A stretch of DNA of 64,000 bases from Sagittula marina (lineage in GTDB: Bacteria; Pseudomonadota; Alphaproteobacteria; Rhodobacterales; Rhodobacteraceae), in contig NZ_JACIEJ010000003.1 of the NCBI RefSeq assembly GCF_014196795.1, positions 310,001 through 374,000 on the forward strand, in the 5' to 3' direction. Numbering within the stretch: position 1 is the stretch's first letter; every line of letters starts with the position of its first letter. Below the pieces are notes generated by a model that was not told where the DNA came from, searched no databases, and saw only the letters and a program-made list of their open reading frames with translations. Made by a program: the position numbers and the translations under genes. This document shows positions 17,381-26,383 of this stretch, in pieces.

Positions 17381-18676
17381 ATGGATCTTTTCGACGCAGC
17401 GCCGTCTGACCGCCGCCGTCCGCTGGCCGATGTGCTGCGCCCCACAACGCTGGATGAGGTGATCGGGCAGCAGCCGCTGGTGGCCAAAGGGTCGATCCTG
17501 AGGCGGCGCATCGCGGCTGATGCGCTTGGCAGCCTTTTGTTGTACGGTCCTCCGGGGATCGGCAAGACCTCGATTGCGCGCGCGGTCGGCAACATGCTGG
17601 GCAAGGAGTTCCGCATTCTGCATGCCGCAGGGGTGCGCGTGCAGGACATTCGCAAAATTGCAGACGAGGCGCGGATCAAGCCAATCTTGATGTTTGTGGA
17701 CGAGGTGCATCGCCTGTCGTCCACCCAAGCCGATGATCTGCTGACGATCTGTGAAGAAGGCACCACCGATTTCATCGGTGCCACCACGGAAAACCCCTAT
17801 CATGCCATCCCCAAAGCCCTGATCTCCCGGTCTCAGGTGCTGAAACTTGAGCCGTTGAGCCTTGAGGATATGAAAGATGTGATCCGGCGCGGCGTGGCGT
17901 TTTTGCAAGCGCAAAGCGTGGACATCGAGCTGACCGATGACCAACTCACGTTGATCGCCGGGCGGTCTGGTGGGGACGCGCGGCGCGCCTTGACCACGCT
18001 GGAGAGCCTCGCCATTGGTCACACCGGGCAGGTCACCGAGGCCATGATCGACGAGGTCTATGCCGCCGCGCCCGTGAACTTTGATCGCACCGGGGATCAG
18101 CATTATGACGTGACTTCGGCGTTTATCAAATCCATGCGTGGCTCGGACCCTGATGCGACACTGTATTGGCTCGCGGTGCTGGTGCATGCGGGCGAAGACC
18201 CGCGTTTCATTGCACGGCGGATCATGATTCACGCGTCAGAAGATATTGGCCTTGCCGACAACACCGCGTTGCAAACCGCTGTCGCGGCGGCAGAGGCGGT
18301 GGAGCGCATCGGCTATCCTGAGGCGCAGATCATCCTTGCCCACGCCGCGCTGCATATCGCGCGTGCACCGAAGTCCGCTGCCGCCTGTCGCGGCATCGGC
18401 GCGGCGCTGTCTTATGTACGCTCCAACCCTCAGCTGGCCGTTCCGCTGCATCTGAGGGACGCGCATTATGCCGGGGCCAAGAAGTTGGGCCATGTGGGCT
18501 ATCGTCTACCGCATAAGGACCCCAAGGGGTGGGTCGATCAAACCTATGTAGAGAATGTCCCGCGCGGCGCGTTTTACCAAAGCGATGCGCGGGAGGCTGC
18601 GACCTTTGAAAAGCGCGCGGACGAGCATTGGCACCGGATCACCGGGAAACGCACGCCGCGCACCTTTGAAGACTAG
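17381..18676 (+). CDS. rarA: RarA/MgsA-type replication-associated AAA+ ATPase
   Basis: A 431-residue clamp-loader-like AAA+ ATPase acting at stalled replication forks. Walker A is GPPGIGKTS (about 56-64), Walker B FVDEVHRL (about 107-114) and sensor 1 GATTENPYHAI. The C-terminal tetramerisation region contains YDVTSAFIKSMRGSDPDATLYWLA and DAHYAGAKKLGHVGY. Several details (GPPGIGKTS, NPYHAI, the DAHY..AKKLG and GWVDQ.Y tail) resemble Bacillus/Lactobacillus RarA more than E. coli RarA as I remember them. The start at 17381 follows AGGAGCGACC. It converges on glcB with only 3 bases between the stops. Confidence 0.85.
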   Translation: MDLFDAAPSDRRRPLADVLRPTTLDEVIGQQPLVAKGSILRRRIAADALGSLLLYGPPGIGKTSIARAVGNMLGKEFRILHAAGVRVQDIRKIADEARIKPILMFVDEVHRLSSTQADDLLTICEEGTTDFIGATTENPYHAIPKALISRSQVLKLEPLSLEDMKDVIRRGVAFLQAQSVDIELTDDQLTLIAGRSGGDARRALTTLESLAIGHTGQVTEAMIDEVYAAAPVNFDRTGDQHYDVTSAFIKSMRGSDPDATLYWLAVLVHAGEDPRFIARRIMIHASEDIGLADNTALQTAVAAAEAVERIGYPEAQIILAHAALHIARAPKSAAACRGIGAALSYVRSNPQLAVPLHLRDAHYAGAKKLGHVGYRLPHKDPKGWVDQTYVENVPRGAFYQSDAREAATFEKRADEHWHRITGKRTPRTFED

Positions 18677-18679
18677 CGC

Positions 18680-20842
18680 TTAGCCTTTGGCCTTCAGCTC
18701 CAGGCGGCGGCGATGGAGCACCGGTTCGGTATAGCCGGACGGTTGCTCGCGCCCTTCAAATACCAGATCGCAGGCGGCCTTGTAGGCGATGCTGTCAAAG
18801 CCCGGTGCCATCGGACGATAAAGCGGATCGCCCGCGTTCTGGCGGTCGACGACCTCTGCCATGGATTGCATAATCTCGGACACCTCCTGGCGCGAGACAA
18901 CGCCGTGGTGCAGCCAGTTGGCGATATGCTGGGCGGAGATGCGGCAGGTGGCGCGATCTTCCATCAGGCCGACATCGTTGATGTCGGGGACCTTGGAACA
19001 GCCCACGCCCTGATCGATCCAGCGCACCACGTAGCCCAGGATGCCTTGCGCGTTGTTTTCCACCTCGCGGCGGATCTGGTCGCGGGTCCATTTGCGGTAG
19101 GTGGCCAGCGGAATGTCCAGCAGGGCCTCTACGTAGGCCCGGCGTCCGCCCTCGGCGAGTTTGGCCTGAACCGCCAGAACGTCAACCTTGTGGTAATGCG
19201 TGGCGTGTAGCGTGGCGGCCGTGGGAGAGGGCACCCATGCGCAGTTTGCGCCGGCGCGCGGGTGTTCGATCTTGGACTCCAGCATGGCGGACATGTTGTC
19301 GGGCTGCGCCCACATGCCTTTGCCGATCTGAGCGCGGCCAGACAGACCGCATTCCAGACCGATGTCCACGTTCTGGTTCTCGTAGGCGGTGATCCAAGAT
19401 TTGCGCTTGATGAAATCCTTGCGCGAGAACGGCCCGGCTTCCATCGAGGTGTGAATTTCGTCGCCGGTGCGGTCAAGGAAGCCGGTATTGATGAAACATA
19501 CGCGGCTCTTGGCGGCGCGGATGCACTCCTTGAGGTTCACCGAGGTGCGACGTTCCTCGTCCATGATGCCAAGCTTGACAGTGTACTGTGGCAGGCCAAG
19601 CACCTGTTCCACGTGGCTGAAGATCTCATCGGCAAAGGCAACTTCTTCCGGGCCGTGCATCTTTGGCTTCACCACATAGACGGAGCCGGACAGGGAATTG
19701 CGCGCGCCAGATGTCTTTTTGAGGTCGTGCATGGCGATGAGAACGGTCATCATCGCGTCCATCAGACCTTCGAAGATTTCCTGACCGTCGCGGTCGAGGA
19801 TGGCCGGGTTTGTCATCAGGTGGCCGACGTTGCGCACCAGCAGCAAGGCGCGCCCCTTGAGCGTGAGGGTCGAGCCGTCCGGCGCGGTAAAGGTCCGGTC
19901 GTCATGCAATGCGCGCGTGACCGACTTGCCGCCTTTGTCGAACGTCTCGGACAGATCGCCTTGCATCAGGCCCAGCCAGTTGCGGTAGGCAGTGGTCTTG
20001 TCCTCGGCATCGACGCAGGCGACGCTGTCCTCGCAATCCACGATGGCGGACATCGCGCTTTCCAGCCGCACATCCGCAAGGCCGGAGGGCGTCGTCTTGC
20101 CAATGGGGTGGTCGGGGTTGAACACCAGCTCCACATGCAAGCCGTTGTTGCGCAGAAGGACGGAGGTTGGCGCGTCTGCACTGCCGGTGTAGCCGGCAAA
20201 ACCGGCGGGCGTCTTCAGCGGTGAGCCATCCACCAAAAGCGCGCCATCCACCACGCGATAGGCCTGAGCCTGCGCATGAGACACCGCTTCGAGCGGGAAT
20301 ATCTGATCGAGGAACACAGCCGAACGTGCGACCACGCGGGCCGCACGCCCGTCATCGAAACCACCCGTCGGGATCGGGCCCATGGCGTCTGTGCCATAGA
20401 GCGCATCGTAAAAGCTGCCCCAGCGCGCGTTCGCTGCATTTAGAACGAACCGCGCATTTGTCACAGGAACGACCAACTGGGGGCCGGCAACCTTCGCGAT
20501 TTCAGGATCGGTGTTCGCGGTCTCGATTTCGAAGTCCGGCCCCTCTGGCAGAATGTAGCCGATCTTTTGCAAGAAACCCTTGTAGGACACCGCATTGTGT
20601 GGGCCGCCGCGATTGCCTTTGTGCCACTGGTCGATCTGTTTTTGCAGATCTTCGCGCTTGTCCAGCAGCGCTTTGTTACGCGGTCCAAAGTCGTGCACCA
20701 GCGTAGACAGCCCCTCCCATAGAGTGTCGGCAGATACGTCGGTGCCGGGCAGAACCTCTTGTTCTACGAAAGTGACAAGCTTGGGGCTGATCTGCAATCC
20801 GGCACGCGCGACGCGCTGGGTCTGGCTAGGCTGGTCTGTCAA
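18680..20842 (-). CDS. glcB: Malate synthase G
   Basis: A 720-residue monomeric malate synthase that condenses glyoxylate and acetyl-CoA to malate. Length matches MS-G (about 723). Recognisable stretches are [53 protein letters not shown] and [21 protein letters not shown]. Glyoxylate would come from glycolate, purine or C2/C3 metabolism. The nearest upstream gene on this strand is the small gene at 20977-21279, 134 bases away, itself behind a cobalamin riboswitch; the two may share a transcript, though a separate glcB promoter is possible. Confidence 0.95.
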   Translation of the reverse strand: MTDQPSQTQRVARAGLQISPKLVTFVEQEVLPGTDVSADTLWEGLSTLVHDFGPRNKALLDKREDLQKQIDQWHKGNRGGPHNAVSYKGFLQKIGYILPEGPDFEIETANTDPEIAKVAGPQLVVPVTNARFVLNAANARWGSFYDALYGTDAMGPIPTGGFDDGRAARVVARSAVFLDQIFPLEAVSHAQAQAYRVVDGALLVDGSPLKTPAGFAGYTGSADAPTSVLLRNNGLHVELVFNPDHPIGKTTPSGLADVRLESAMSAIVDCEDSVACVDAEDKTTAYRNWLGLMQGDLSETFDKGGKSVTRALHDDRTFTAPDGSTLTLKGRALLLVRNVGHLMTNPAILDRDGQEIFEGLMDAMMTVLIAMHDLKKTSGARNSLSGSVYVVKPKMHGPEEVAFADEIFSHVEQVLGLPQYTVKLGIMDEERRTSVNLKECIRAAKSRVCFINTGFLDRTGDEIHTSMEAGPFSRKDFIKRKSWITAYENQNVDIGLECGLSGRAQIGKGMWAQPDNMSAMLESKIEHPRAGANCAWVPSPTAATLHATHYHKVDVLAVQAKLAEGGRRAYVEALLDIPLATYRKWTRDQIRREVENNAQGILGYVVRWIDQGVGCSKVPDINDVGLMEDRATCRISAQHIANWLHHGVVSRQEVSEIMQSMAEVVDRQNAGDPLYRPMAPGFDSIAYKAACDLVFEGREQPSGYTEPVLHRRRLELKAKG

Positions 20843-20976
20843 TTCGGGTATCCTTGGATGGGACGTTAAACTTTGCCCAATTGTAGTCTCTCGGTCCTGC
20901 CGGGAAAAGGCGCATTTCCCGAGAAGGTGTTACACTCTGAGCCAGATGGTGAAGGTATCAGCCCGTCCGGAAATGC

Positions 20977-21279
20977 TCATGACATCAGGCGACGGGTTCG
21001 CGCGCCGCCCCGCCGCACCCGTGGTGGCGGCGCCAGGGTCATCGGCTGCAAAGGTGTGTCCAATGACTGGCGCAGCAGCGCACAAAACACCGCGACGGCG
21101 GGGGAGCCATCGGCAAAGATTTGCGCCATGGCAAGCGCGCGCTGCGCCTCTGCGGCATATCCGCTGTGGCCGGGCAGGGCGCCCAACCATTGCAGATATC
21201 CCATGCGGCCCATTTCCGTGGCGCGGCCGGGATGGACCGGGCCAATATCAAGTTGAGAAATCGTGCGTTCAAGTAGCAT
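20977..21279 (-). CDS. Hypothetical protein downstream of a cobalamin riboswitch
   Basis: A 100-residue protein I do not recognise. It begins MLLERTISQLDIGPVHPGRATEMGR and ends in an arginine-rich tail. It has no signal peptide or membrane helix and no cysteine pattern typical of a metal or corrin site. GGAGGG lies 5 bases before the ATG, a strong ribosome binding site. The ATG sits about 140 bases after the aptamer and is overlapped out of frame by a 25-codon frame (21348-21271, minus) in the leader. The riboswitch implies that its expression falls when adenosylcobalamin is abundant. Confidence 0.6.
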   Translation of the reverse strand: MLLERTISQLDIGPVHPGRATEMGRMGYLQWLGALPGHSGYAAEAQRALAMAQIFADGSPAVAVFCALLRQSLDTPLQPMTLAPPPRVRRGGARTRRLMS

Positions 21280-21419
21280 AGCGCCCTCCGCGCAGCTGGA
21301 CGCGGGTCGTGTGGGACAGCGATGTCAAAAGGTCGGATCGGACCATATTGCCTGCTTTCTCCCGAGGCACCCCGCCCGAGGATTGAAGGTGACTGCGATA
21401 TGCGGGACCGCATACCGGA

Positions 21420-21597
21420 GATGGCAGGTCTCCTGACTTGCGGGTCGTCGTGGTCCCGAACCTTCCCGGACGAATGGGTCCAGTGGTCATTTCGGGGCAC
21501 TCGCCGCTTACAGTTGCGGGGGCAGTTGCGGCATAGGGCGTTAACCCGCACCGCATTCCCTTTTCAGCCCACCCTTGAAGGGCAGGGCACCATCACG
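21420..21597 (-). promoter_or_regulatory. Cobalamin riboswitch
   Basis: Reading the minus strand, the conserved aptamer blocks occur in order: GGTGCC then AAAAGGGAAtgcGGTG, the GCCCCCGCAACTGTAAGCGG core, CCACTGG, GGGAAGG, and the B12-box AGTCAGGAGACCTGCC. Block order and spacing match the AdoCbl family. Downstream, a TATGCGG/CCGCATA stem lies in the leader but no terminator T-run follows, so control is probably translational. The next genes on this strand are the small unknown gene and glcB. Confidence 0.92.
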
Positions 21598-21752
21598 CAC
21601 AAATTGTCACGGTCGCTGGCGTCTGTCCAGAGAGCTAAGCAGGCATTCAGAGCAGTGGTTGTTTAAAATGTGCGCCCGAACTCTTGCTGAACAAGGCAAG
21701 AGAGCCGTGCCCTGACATTTCCGCGGTTTATCTGGCGGTTCCTCCTTCGGCG

Positions 21753-22055
21753 GCTGGGCATTGGTGGCATCGAGGCGAAGCTCTATGCCCGGGTGCTTTT
21801 GATAAAACCGGGCAGGCGCGGGGGAACCCATTCGCTGGCGAAGGTCGGCGCCACGCGGATGTTCAGAAGGGTGAAGGAATTCGCGCCCCGCATCTGCTCG
21901 GTGGCCACGGTGATACGCTCGATCTCGTCCCGGACCAGCTGGGAATAGCGTTCTCCCGCTTCAGTCTGCACCACCTTGCGGCCAGTGCGACCGCGCAGGC
22001 GGACTCCGATATGCGCCTCGATGGCCTGGATTTGCTGACTGATGGCGGACGGGAA
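21753..22055 (-). pseudogene. LysR-type regulator fragment (GcvA-like)
   Basis: The minus strand encodes the second half of a LysR DNA-binding domain (SAISQQIQAIEAHIGVRL followed by the GRKVVQTEAGERY wing) and the start of the effector domain (FASEWVPPRLPGF). A frameshift near 21790 moves the match to another frame (ARFYQKHPGIELRLDATN), after which it ends. The first helices of the HTH and most of the effector domain are missing. It was probably the divergent regulator of the tetronate operon whose remains lie immediately to the right. Confidence 0.75.
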
Positions 22056-22106
22056 AATCCCGCGGTGAACACCGAAAACCAGAAGTTCCGGGAAGAACAG
22101 GACTAA

Positions 22107-22406
22107 ATGGCGTTGTCCGACCACAAGTGGGAATTCCTGCCGTTGCTGGCCAGCAAAGTGACATGGGCACAGCTGTCGGACACGGAAAATGGCTGGCTTT
22201 CCGAGGCATCGACCGCCGCAACCGAGTACCAGCGCAGCAACGATACCGAGGCCAATGCGGCATTGCTCGCGATCGTATCCGAGGCCGGGAAGGTGAGCGA
22301 TTTCAACACCGAGGCGTTCCGCAAAGCAACCGCACCATTTTATGACACGTGGCGCGAAAAGTACGGCGACTTCATCGAAGCGTTGCTCACCCAGTCGCAG
22401 GCCTAA
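22107..22406 (+). pseudogene. dctP: C-terminal remnant of a TRAP transporter substrate-binding protein
   Basis: About 99 residues match the C-terminal part of DctP-type periplasmic binding proteins: ALSDHKWEFLPLLAS, the WAQLSDTE helix, and the final FRKATAPFYDTWREKYGDFIEAL. The signal peptide and the first two thirds are absent. The fragment begins within about 50 bases of the truncated LysR gene. One deletion therefore seems to have removed both 5' ends and the promoter between them. It is probably not functional even if expressed. Confidence 0.75.
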
Positions 22407-22426
22407 TCTTCCGCGGCCGTCTCGCC

Positions 22427-22980
22427 ATGACCGACAGTAGCGCGACCAGCCGCGGCGCGCAGGATCCGGGCATAGCCCGGATGATCTTGCGCCTCGCCGT
22501 AGGGACGGACGCGTTCATCACGCCTCTGACCCAGATCATCGATTCCACTCGCTGGTCGGAGTGTTCGTGGCCACCCTCACCGGGGTCGCGCTGCGCCATC
22601 TGATTGAACAGGGTGCGGTTTGGGTGAACGAGACCCCTATCTCATGTTCCGTTGGCTATGCGCGAGCGCCTTCGTGCTTGCGGCCCTGGCCGGTGGCCAT
22701 ATCTGCGTCGAAGCCTTGCTGTCATCCCTGCAGCACCGCCACGATCATATCCTTGCTTGTCCATGTGACGACCATGCTGCTCTTCGCTTGGCTGACCCGC
22801 GCGGGTCAGACCGTGGTCGAGGTGGCCGTGTCAGAATTCCATCCATCCTGCGCATTCCCACCGCTTGGGGCGAAGGCGGTCTGTCCGTGGCCTGCGCTTT
22901 GCTGCCGGTCACCGCGCTGACCGCGCAGATAGAGGCAAGCCACGACCGGGTCGCAAAAACTGAATTGCTGCCGCTTGATC
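22427..22980 (+). pseudogene. dctQ: Frameshifted TRAP small permease subunit
   Basis: Pieces of a DctQ-like four-helix membrane protein occur in alternating frames: VNETP/YLMFRWL, FVLAALAGGHICVEALLSSL, LVHVTTMLLFAWLTRAGQTVVE and LRIPTAWG..LSVACALLPV. At least two frameshifts are needed to join them. The large permease gene dctM, which normally follows dctQ, is missing completely; otnK begins 25 bases later. Confidence 0.65.
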
Positions 22981-23005
22981 TGATCTTCTGAGAAAGGAAG
23001 GGCAG

Positions 23006-23419
23006 ATGCTTCTGGGATGTACTGCCGATGATTTCACCGGGACCCGCGACCTTGGCAACACGCTGACTTGTGCCGGGATCCGCACCACGCTGATGACCGG
23101 GATGCCCGGCAACTGAAATGAGGTGGACTGCGATAGGGGTGTCATCGCGCTCAAGACCCAATCCATTCCGGCAGACGATGCGATGGCGGAATCGCTCGCG
23201 GCGCTTGACTGGCAGCGCGCACAGTGGGCAACACGGATCCTGTTCAAGTATTGCTCGACTTTCGACAGTACCGCCGACGACAAAATCTGCCCGATGTCCG
23301 GAGCGCTGATGCAGGCCCTTGGCACCGACCGCACCGTGTTCGTGGGGCATCTTTTCGTCAATGACACGCTTTTGTCCTGTTTCGAGGGCACCGATCCGAA
23401 AGCCCCCTTGCGCCGATAA
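23006..23419 (+). pseudogene. otnK: Broken 3-oxo-tetronate kinase
   Basis: The frame opens with MLLGCTADDFTGTRDLGNTL, the diagnostic start of the four-carbon acid sugar kinase (DUF1537) family, with GGAAGGGCAG upstream. It meets an in-frame TGA at 23114 and then continues in the same frame with VIALKTQSIPA..AESLAALDW and FKYCSTFDST. The segment before GHLFVNDTLL, which normally contains the CPAFPENGR motif, is lost. The reading frame ends at 23419. The C-terminal ATP-binding domain is absent. Confidence 0.85.
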
Positions 23420-23709
23420 CTCCCTATGCGGTGATGTGGCTCGGCAGTGTGCCGATGGTGCATTACACGAGGCCCGGTGCGGATACCGTGATGCCCTGCA
23501 TTGAAGAGGCCGCAGTCGACCATCCGGCGGTGCTGCTTGGCAACCACGGCCCCGTGGTCAGCGCCGACGGCCTTGAAAACGCGGTCTTTGCCGCTGAAGA
23601 GCTTGAAGAGACCATCAAGCTGATCTTCCTTGCCGGGGATCGCCCGATGCGCCATCTGAGGCATGGAGACATCGACAAGTTGAACGCAACCTTCCGGCTG
23701 AGAGGCTGA
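23419..23709 (+). pseudogene. otnC: C-terminal half of 3-oxo-tetronate 4-phosphate decarboxylase
   Basis: An open frame directly following the kinase fragment encodes TPYAVMWLGSVPMVHYTRPG, then the class II aldolase motif AVLLGNHGPVVSADGLENAVFAAEELEETIK. This is the C-terminal half of the OtnC/aldolase class II family; the N-terminal half with the zinc site is missing. An internal deletion of more than 1 kb appears to have fused the middle of otnK to the middle of otnC. It ends one base before the otnI start codon. Confidence 0.8.
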
Positions 23710-23710
23710 C

Positions 23711-24514
23711 ATGAAACGTTTTTCCGCGAATCTCGGTTTTCTCTGGAAGGAACTCGACCTGCTTGACAGGATCAGGGCCGCAGCGGACGCAGGTTTCGAT
23801 GCCGTCGAACTGCACTGGCCCTATGACACCCCGGCGCAGGACATCCTGAAGTGCTGTCAGGACGCTGGCGTGCGGCTTCTGGCGATGAATGCGCCGCGCG
23901 GCGATTTGGCGAAGGGCGAAAACGGTCTGGCCGCGCTGCAAGACCGCGAGGCGGAGTTTCGCGAGGGCTTCCTGCGTGCCGCCGAGTTCGCCATCACCGC
24001 CGGTGCGCCGCGCATGCATATCATGGCGGGGGTCACGCCCAACACGCCCGCGGCGCGGGCGACCCTTGGCGAAAACCTGCGCTGGGTCGAGGCGACTGTG
24101 CCCGAACTGAGCTATCTTCTTGAGCCCCTGAACAATTTTGACGCACCGGGTTACTTTTATCATCTGCCTGAACAGGCCGTCCGCGTCATCCAGGATGAAG
24201 AGCTGGGACGCACGCAGCTCATGTTCGACATCTACCATGTGGGGCGTGAAGGGTTGAGCCCTGAAAAGGAATTCGACCGTTTCCGTGACGCTGTTGGCCA
24301 TGTCCAGATTGCCGCCGTCCCGACCCGGACCGAGCCACATGCCGGTTCGGTCGACATGGCGGCTGCCCTGAACCACCTGCTGCGCAATGGCTACTCCGGC
24401 TGGATCGGTTGCGAATACAAGCCTGAATGCACGATCGAGGCTGGGTTGCCTCGTCTGCGGCAGCTTGCGTCCTGTCTTGACGCCGGTGCTGAATGGCCAA
24501 CGACGGGCGCGTAA
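23711..24514 (+). CDS. otnI: 2-oxo-tetronate isomerase (hydroxypyruvate-isomerase family)
   Basis: A 267-residue TIM-barrel isomerase of the Hyi/OtnI family, which in characterised tetronate pathways interconverts 2-oxo- and 3-oxo-tetronate. Start (MKRFSANLGFLWKELDLLDR), metal and catalytic positions (LLEPLNNFDAPGYF, MFDIYHV, GHVQIAAVPTRTEPHAG, GCEYKP) and length all look intact, with no stop or frameshift. It is the only undamaged gene of the operon; upstream kinase, decarboxylase, transporter and regulator are broken. It may be a recent survivor or retained for another use. GAGAGG lies before the ATG. Confidence 0.85.
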   Translation: MKRFSANLGFLWKELDLLDRIRAAADAGFDAVELHWPYDTPAQDILKCCQDAGVRLLAMNAPRGDLAKGENGLAALQDREAEFREGFLRAAEFAITAGAPRMHIMAGVTPNTPAARATLGENLRWVEATVPELSYLLEPLNNFDAPGYFYHLPEQAVRVIQDEELGRTQLMFDIYHVGREGLSPEKEFDRFRDAVGHVQIAAVPTRTEPHAGSVDMAAALNHLLRNGYSGWIGCEYKPECTIEAGLPRLRQLASCLDAGAEWPTTGA

Positions 24515-25303
24515 TCTTTCGATATGGCAGACATTTCCATATTCCGTTGAGGTTGTGACATGCGAATGACCTCGGCGGTTGTCGCTCGCCGCCTCTCACT
24601 TGGCTAGCATTTTACATAAACCGGCAGCCTGGCCGACGTCTTAGAGATCGGGCGCGCTGCCGCCGCACGACATATATCACGTCGATCAACTTGTGTGACA
24701 GGGCGCATCTTTGAACGGCGCTCGTGGGCCGCTCGTGGGCGTCACGCCGACAGAGAGACGGTGCTCACGTTCAAAAACGATTCCGTTCGTGCGGCAATCG
24801 CCATGTTTTCCCAAAATGCCAAACACGTTATTTGCCAGGCAAGAGGCGCTACAGCTTTTGGATCAAATGGGAGGCTAGGTTTTTTCGCCGAGCTTTTCCT
24901 CGTAAAAGACCCCGGCGGCTGGAAAGCTCACGCAGGCGTCCCGCGAAATCAGGCAGGCGCGATGTGTCCGACCATCTGCCACCTTGCACCAACGTGCGAT
25001 TCCGAAATCAGCCTCTGCTCGAAACCGGATGCGGCGACCTGATGCTATAACACTCTGACCCTTGATCGATGCCATCGCAGCGTAAAAGCGGTTCGCCCGA
25101 TAGAGGCACCAACTGGTAGGTCCTTCCAATAGGTCACTCTCCTGCGTCAGGATAGTGTGTGTATTGCGCCTTTCCGAGCTGCGGGTGCTATGGTCTGGCC
25201 ACCGTCCGTTCAAATAAAACGGAATTTTTCCAGCCATCTGCGGCGCGTCGATCCTTGCCTGAAACGCCACCTTGCGCTGATAAATCTAAGAGAGACGTAG
25301 ATT
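24515..25303. other. Degraded intergenic DNA right of otnI
   Basis: About 790 bases with lower GC than the flanks and no recognisable gene. Open frames such as 24875-25270 (minus, 131 codons) show no family motif or proper ribosome binding site. It is consistent with eroded coding sequence. Confidence 0.5.
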
Positions 25304-25455
25304 TTAGACGTTGGCGATGTATTCGATGATCACTGCCTCCGACTGCCGCCGCGTTTCCCACGCCCGTGGCCAGATTAGCTCGGCATGGAGGATTTGGAAC
25401 AAGGTCTCGGGAAGGGCGATGTCATCGCAATTGTCCTTGCCACTGATCGGCAACC
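25304..25455 (-). pseudogene. IS3-family transposase (orfB) C-terminal remnant
   Basis: The minus strand encodes SGKDNCDDIALPETLFQILHA followed by ELIWPRAWETRRQSEAVIIEYI and a stop. This aligns with the SxKGDCYDNA..E.F...LKxELIW...WETR..A...IxEYI region near the end of IS3-type integrase-like transposases. The catalytic core upstream and the final HSxLGxxSP motif are missing. Several conserved residues are substituted, so it is old. Confidence 0.65.
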
Positions 25456-26383
25456 CGGCAGCCTTTGTTTATATGAAAGAGCAGGGAAGAACTGGAAGCC
25501 ATGCTGGTATAAGGCCTTCTGATCACGGCAAATGATGCGCAACCCGTGGATTCGTGACCATGTGAAAGTCCCCCTCGGGGGCTTTATCGCAGCACGGGAG
25601 CTGGGCCTATCTCCGTATGGAAAATGTGGGAGGCTGTGACCGTCCTAGCCGACAGGGGTGCCCTTGGGCTGACCTCAGGGCGGCGAGGTGGCAATGCGCA
25701 CTCACCCTCCGATCGACAGCGGAGCCGATGTAAGGTTTTTTGATAATAAAAGTCTCTGGCCGTGCGGCCGTATCGGTCTGTTCCACCATTCGTTTCCAAA
25801 GGACGCAGATCTCAACCGACATGGCTGCCAAGAAAGGAGCGCTTTTGACCAGGCTTCGGTTACGAGACCACGCAAAGCACTTGGCTGGCGAACGCTCGGA
25901 GAAGCACGTGACCGGCGGCTCAAGACGGATATAGTCGAAGGTGAAGCGGCGATTGGTTGTAGCTGTCTTGGGATCCGAGATCGATATGAAGAACTCAGCC
26001 CTTTGGTGGTAACCGCAGCTTGATTGTGGTTTCCACTGCCCAGAAGGAAGTGTCTGCGAGAGATGTCGCGAGAGCGGCCACGTCCCACGACCTTCGTCTG
26101 GCCCCTCTCACAACCGGTGTTGGACTGAGAAAACGTCCCGTTGCTACGCTTTTTCCATGTGCAATTGCAAACTCATGGGATTTGGGAGTCATGAGAGTAT
26201 CACGTGGCTGACGGATGTGCATGGGCTAAGAAAGCCGATCTGCCAAGACGTTTGCGCTCTTTGGAGGTTCTGCCAGCTTTCAACGTGGGACGATAAAGAG
26301 ACCAGTTTGAATGGCCTGTGCGTCAATTAAACCAATGCGATTCAAGTGCGGCAAACTCCGTCATCAAAGTTTGATTTTCCTAG
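25456..26383. other. Degraded DNA between the IS3 remnant and folA
   Basis: About 930 bases in which I recognise no gene, RNA or repeat. Short frames occur on both strands, but none carries a family motif. It is probably decayed accessory or IS-derived sequence continuous with the broken operon on the left. Confidence 0.45.

Noticed and set aside
24875-25270. A 131-codon minus-strand frame (MAFQARIDAPQ...) in the degraded region
   Set aside because: No motif, poor start context and located in decayed DNA; it may be chance.
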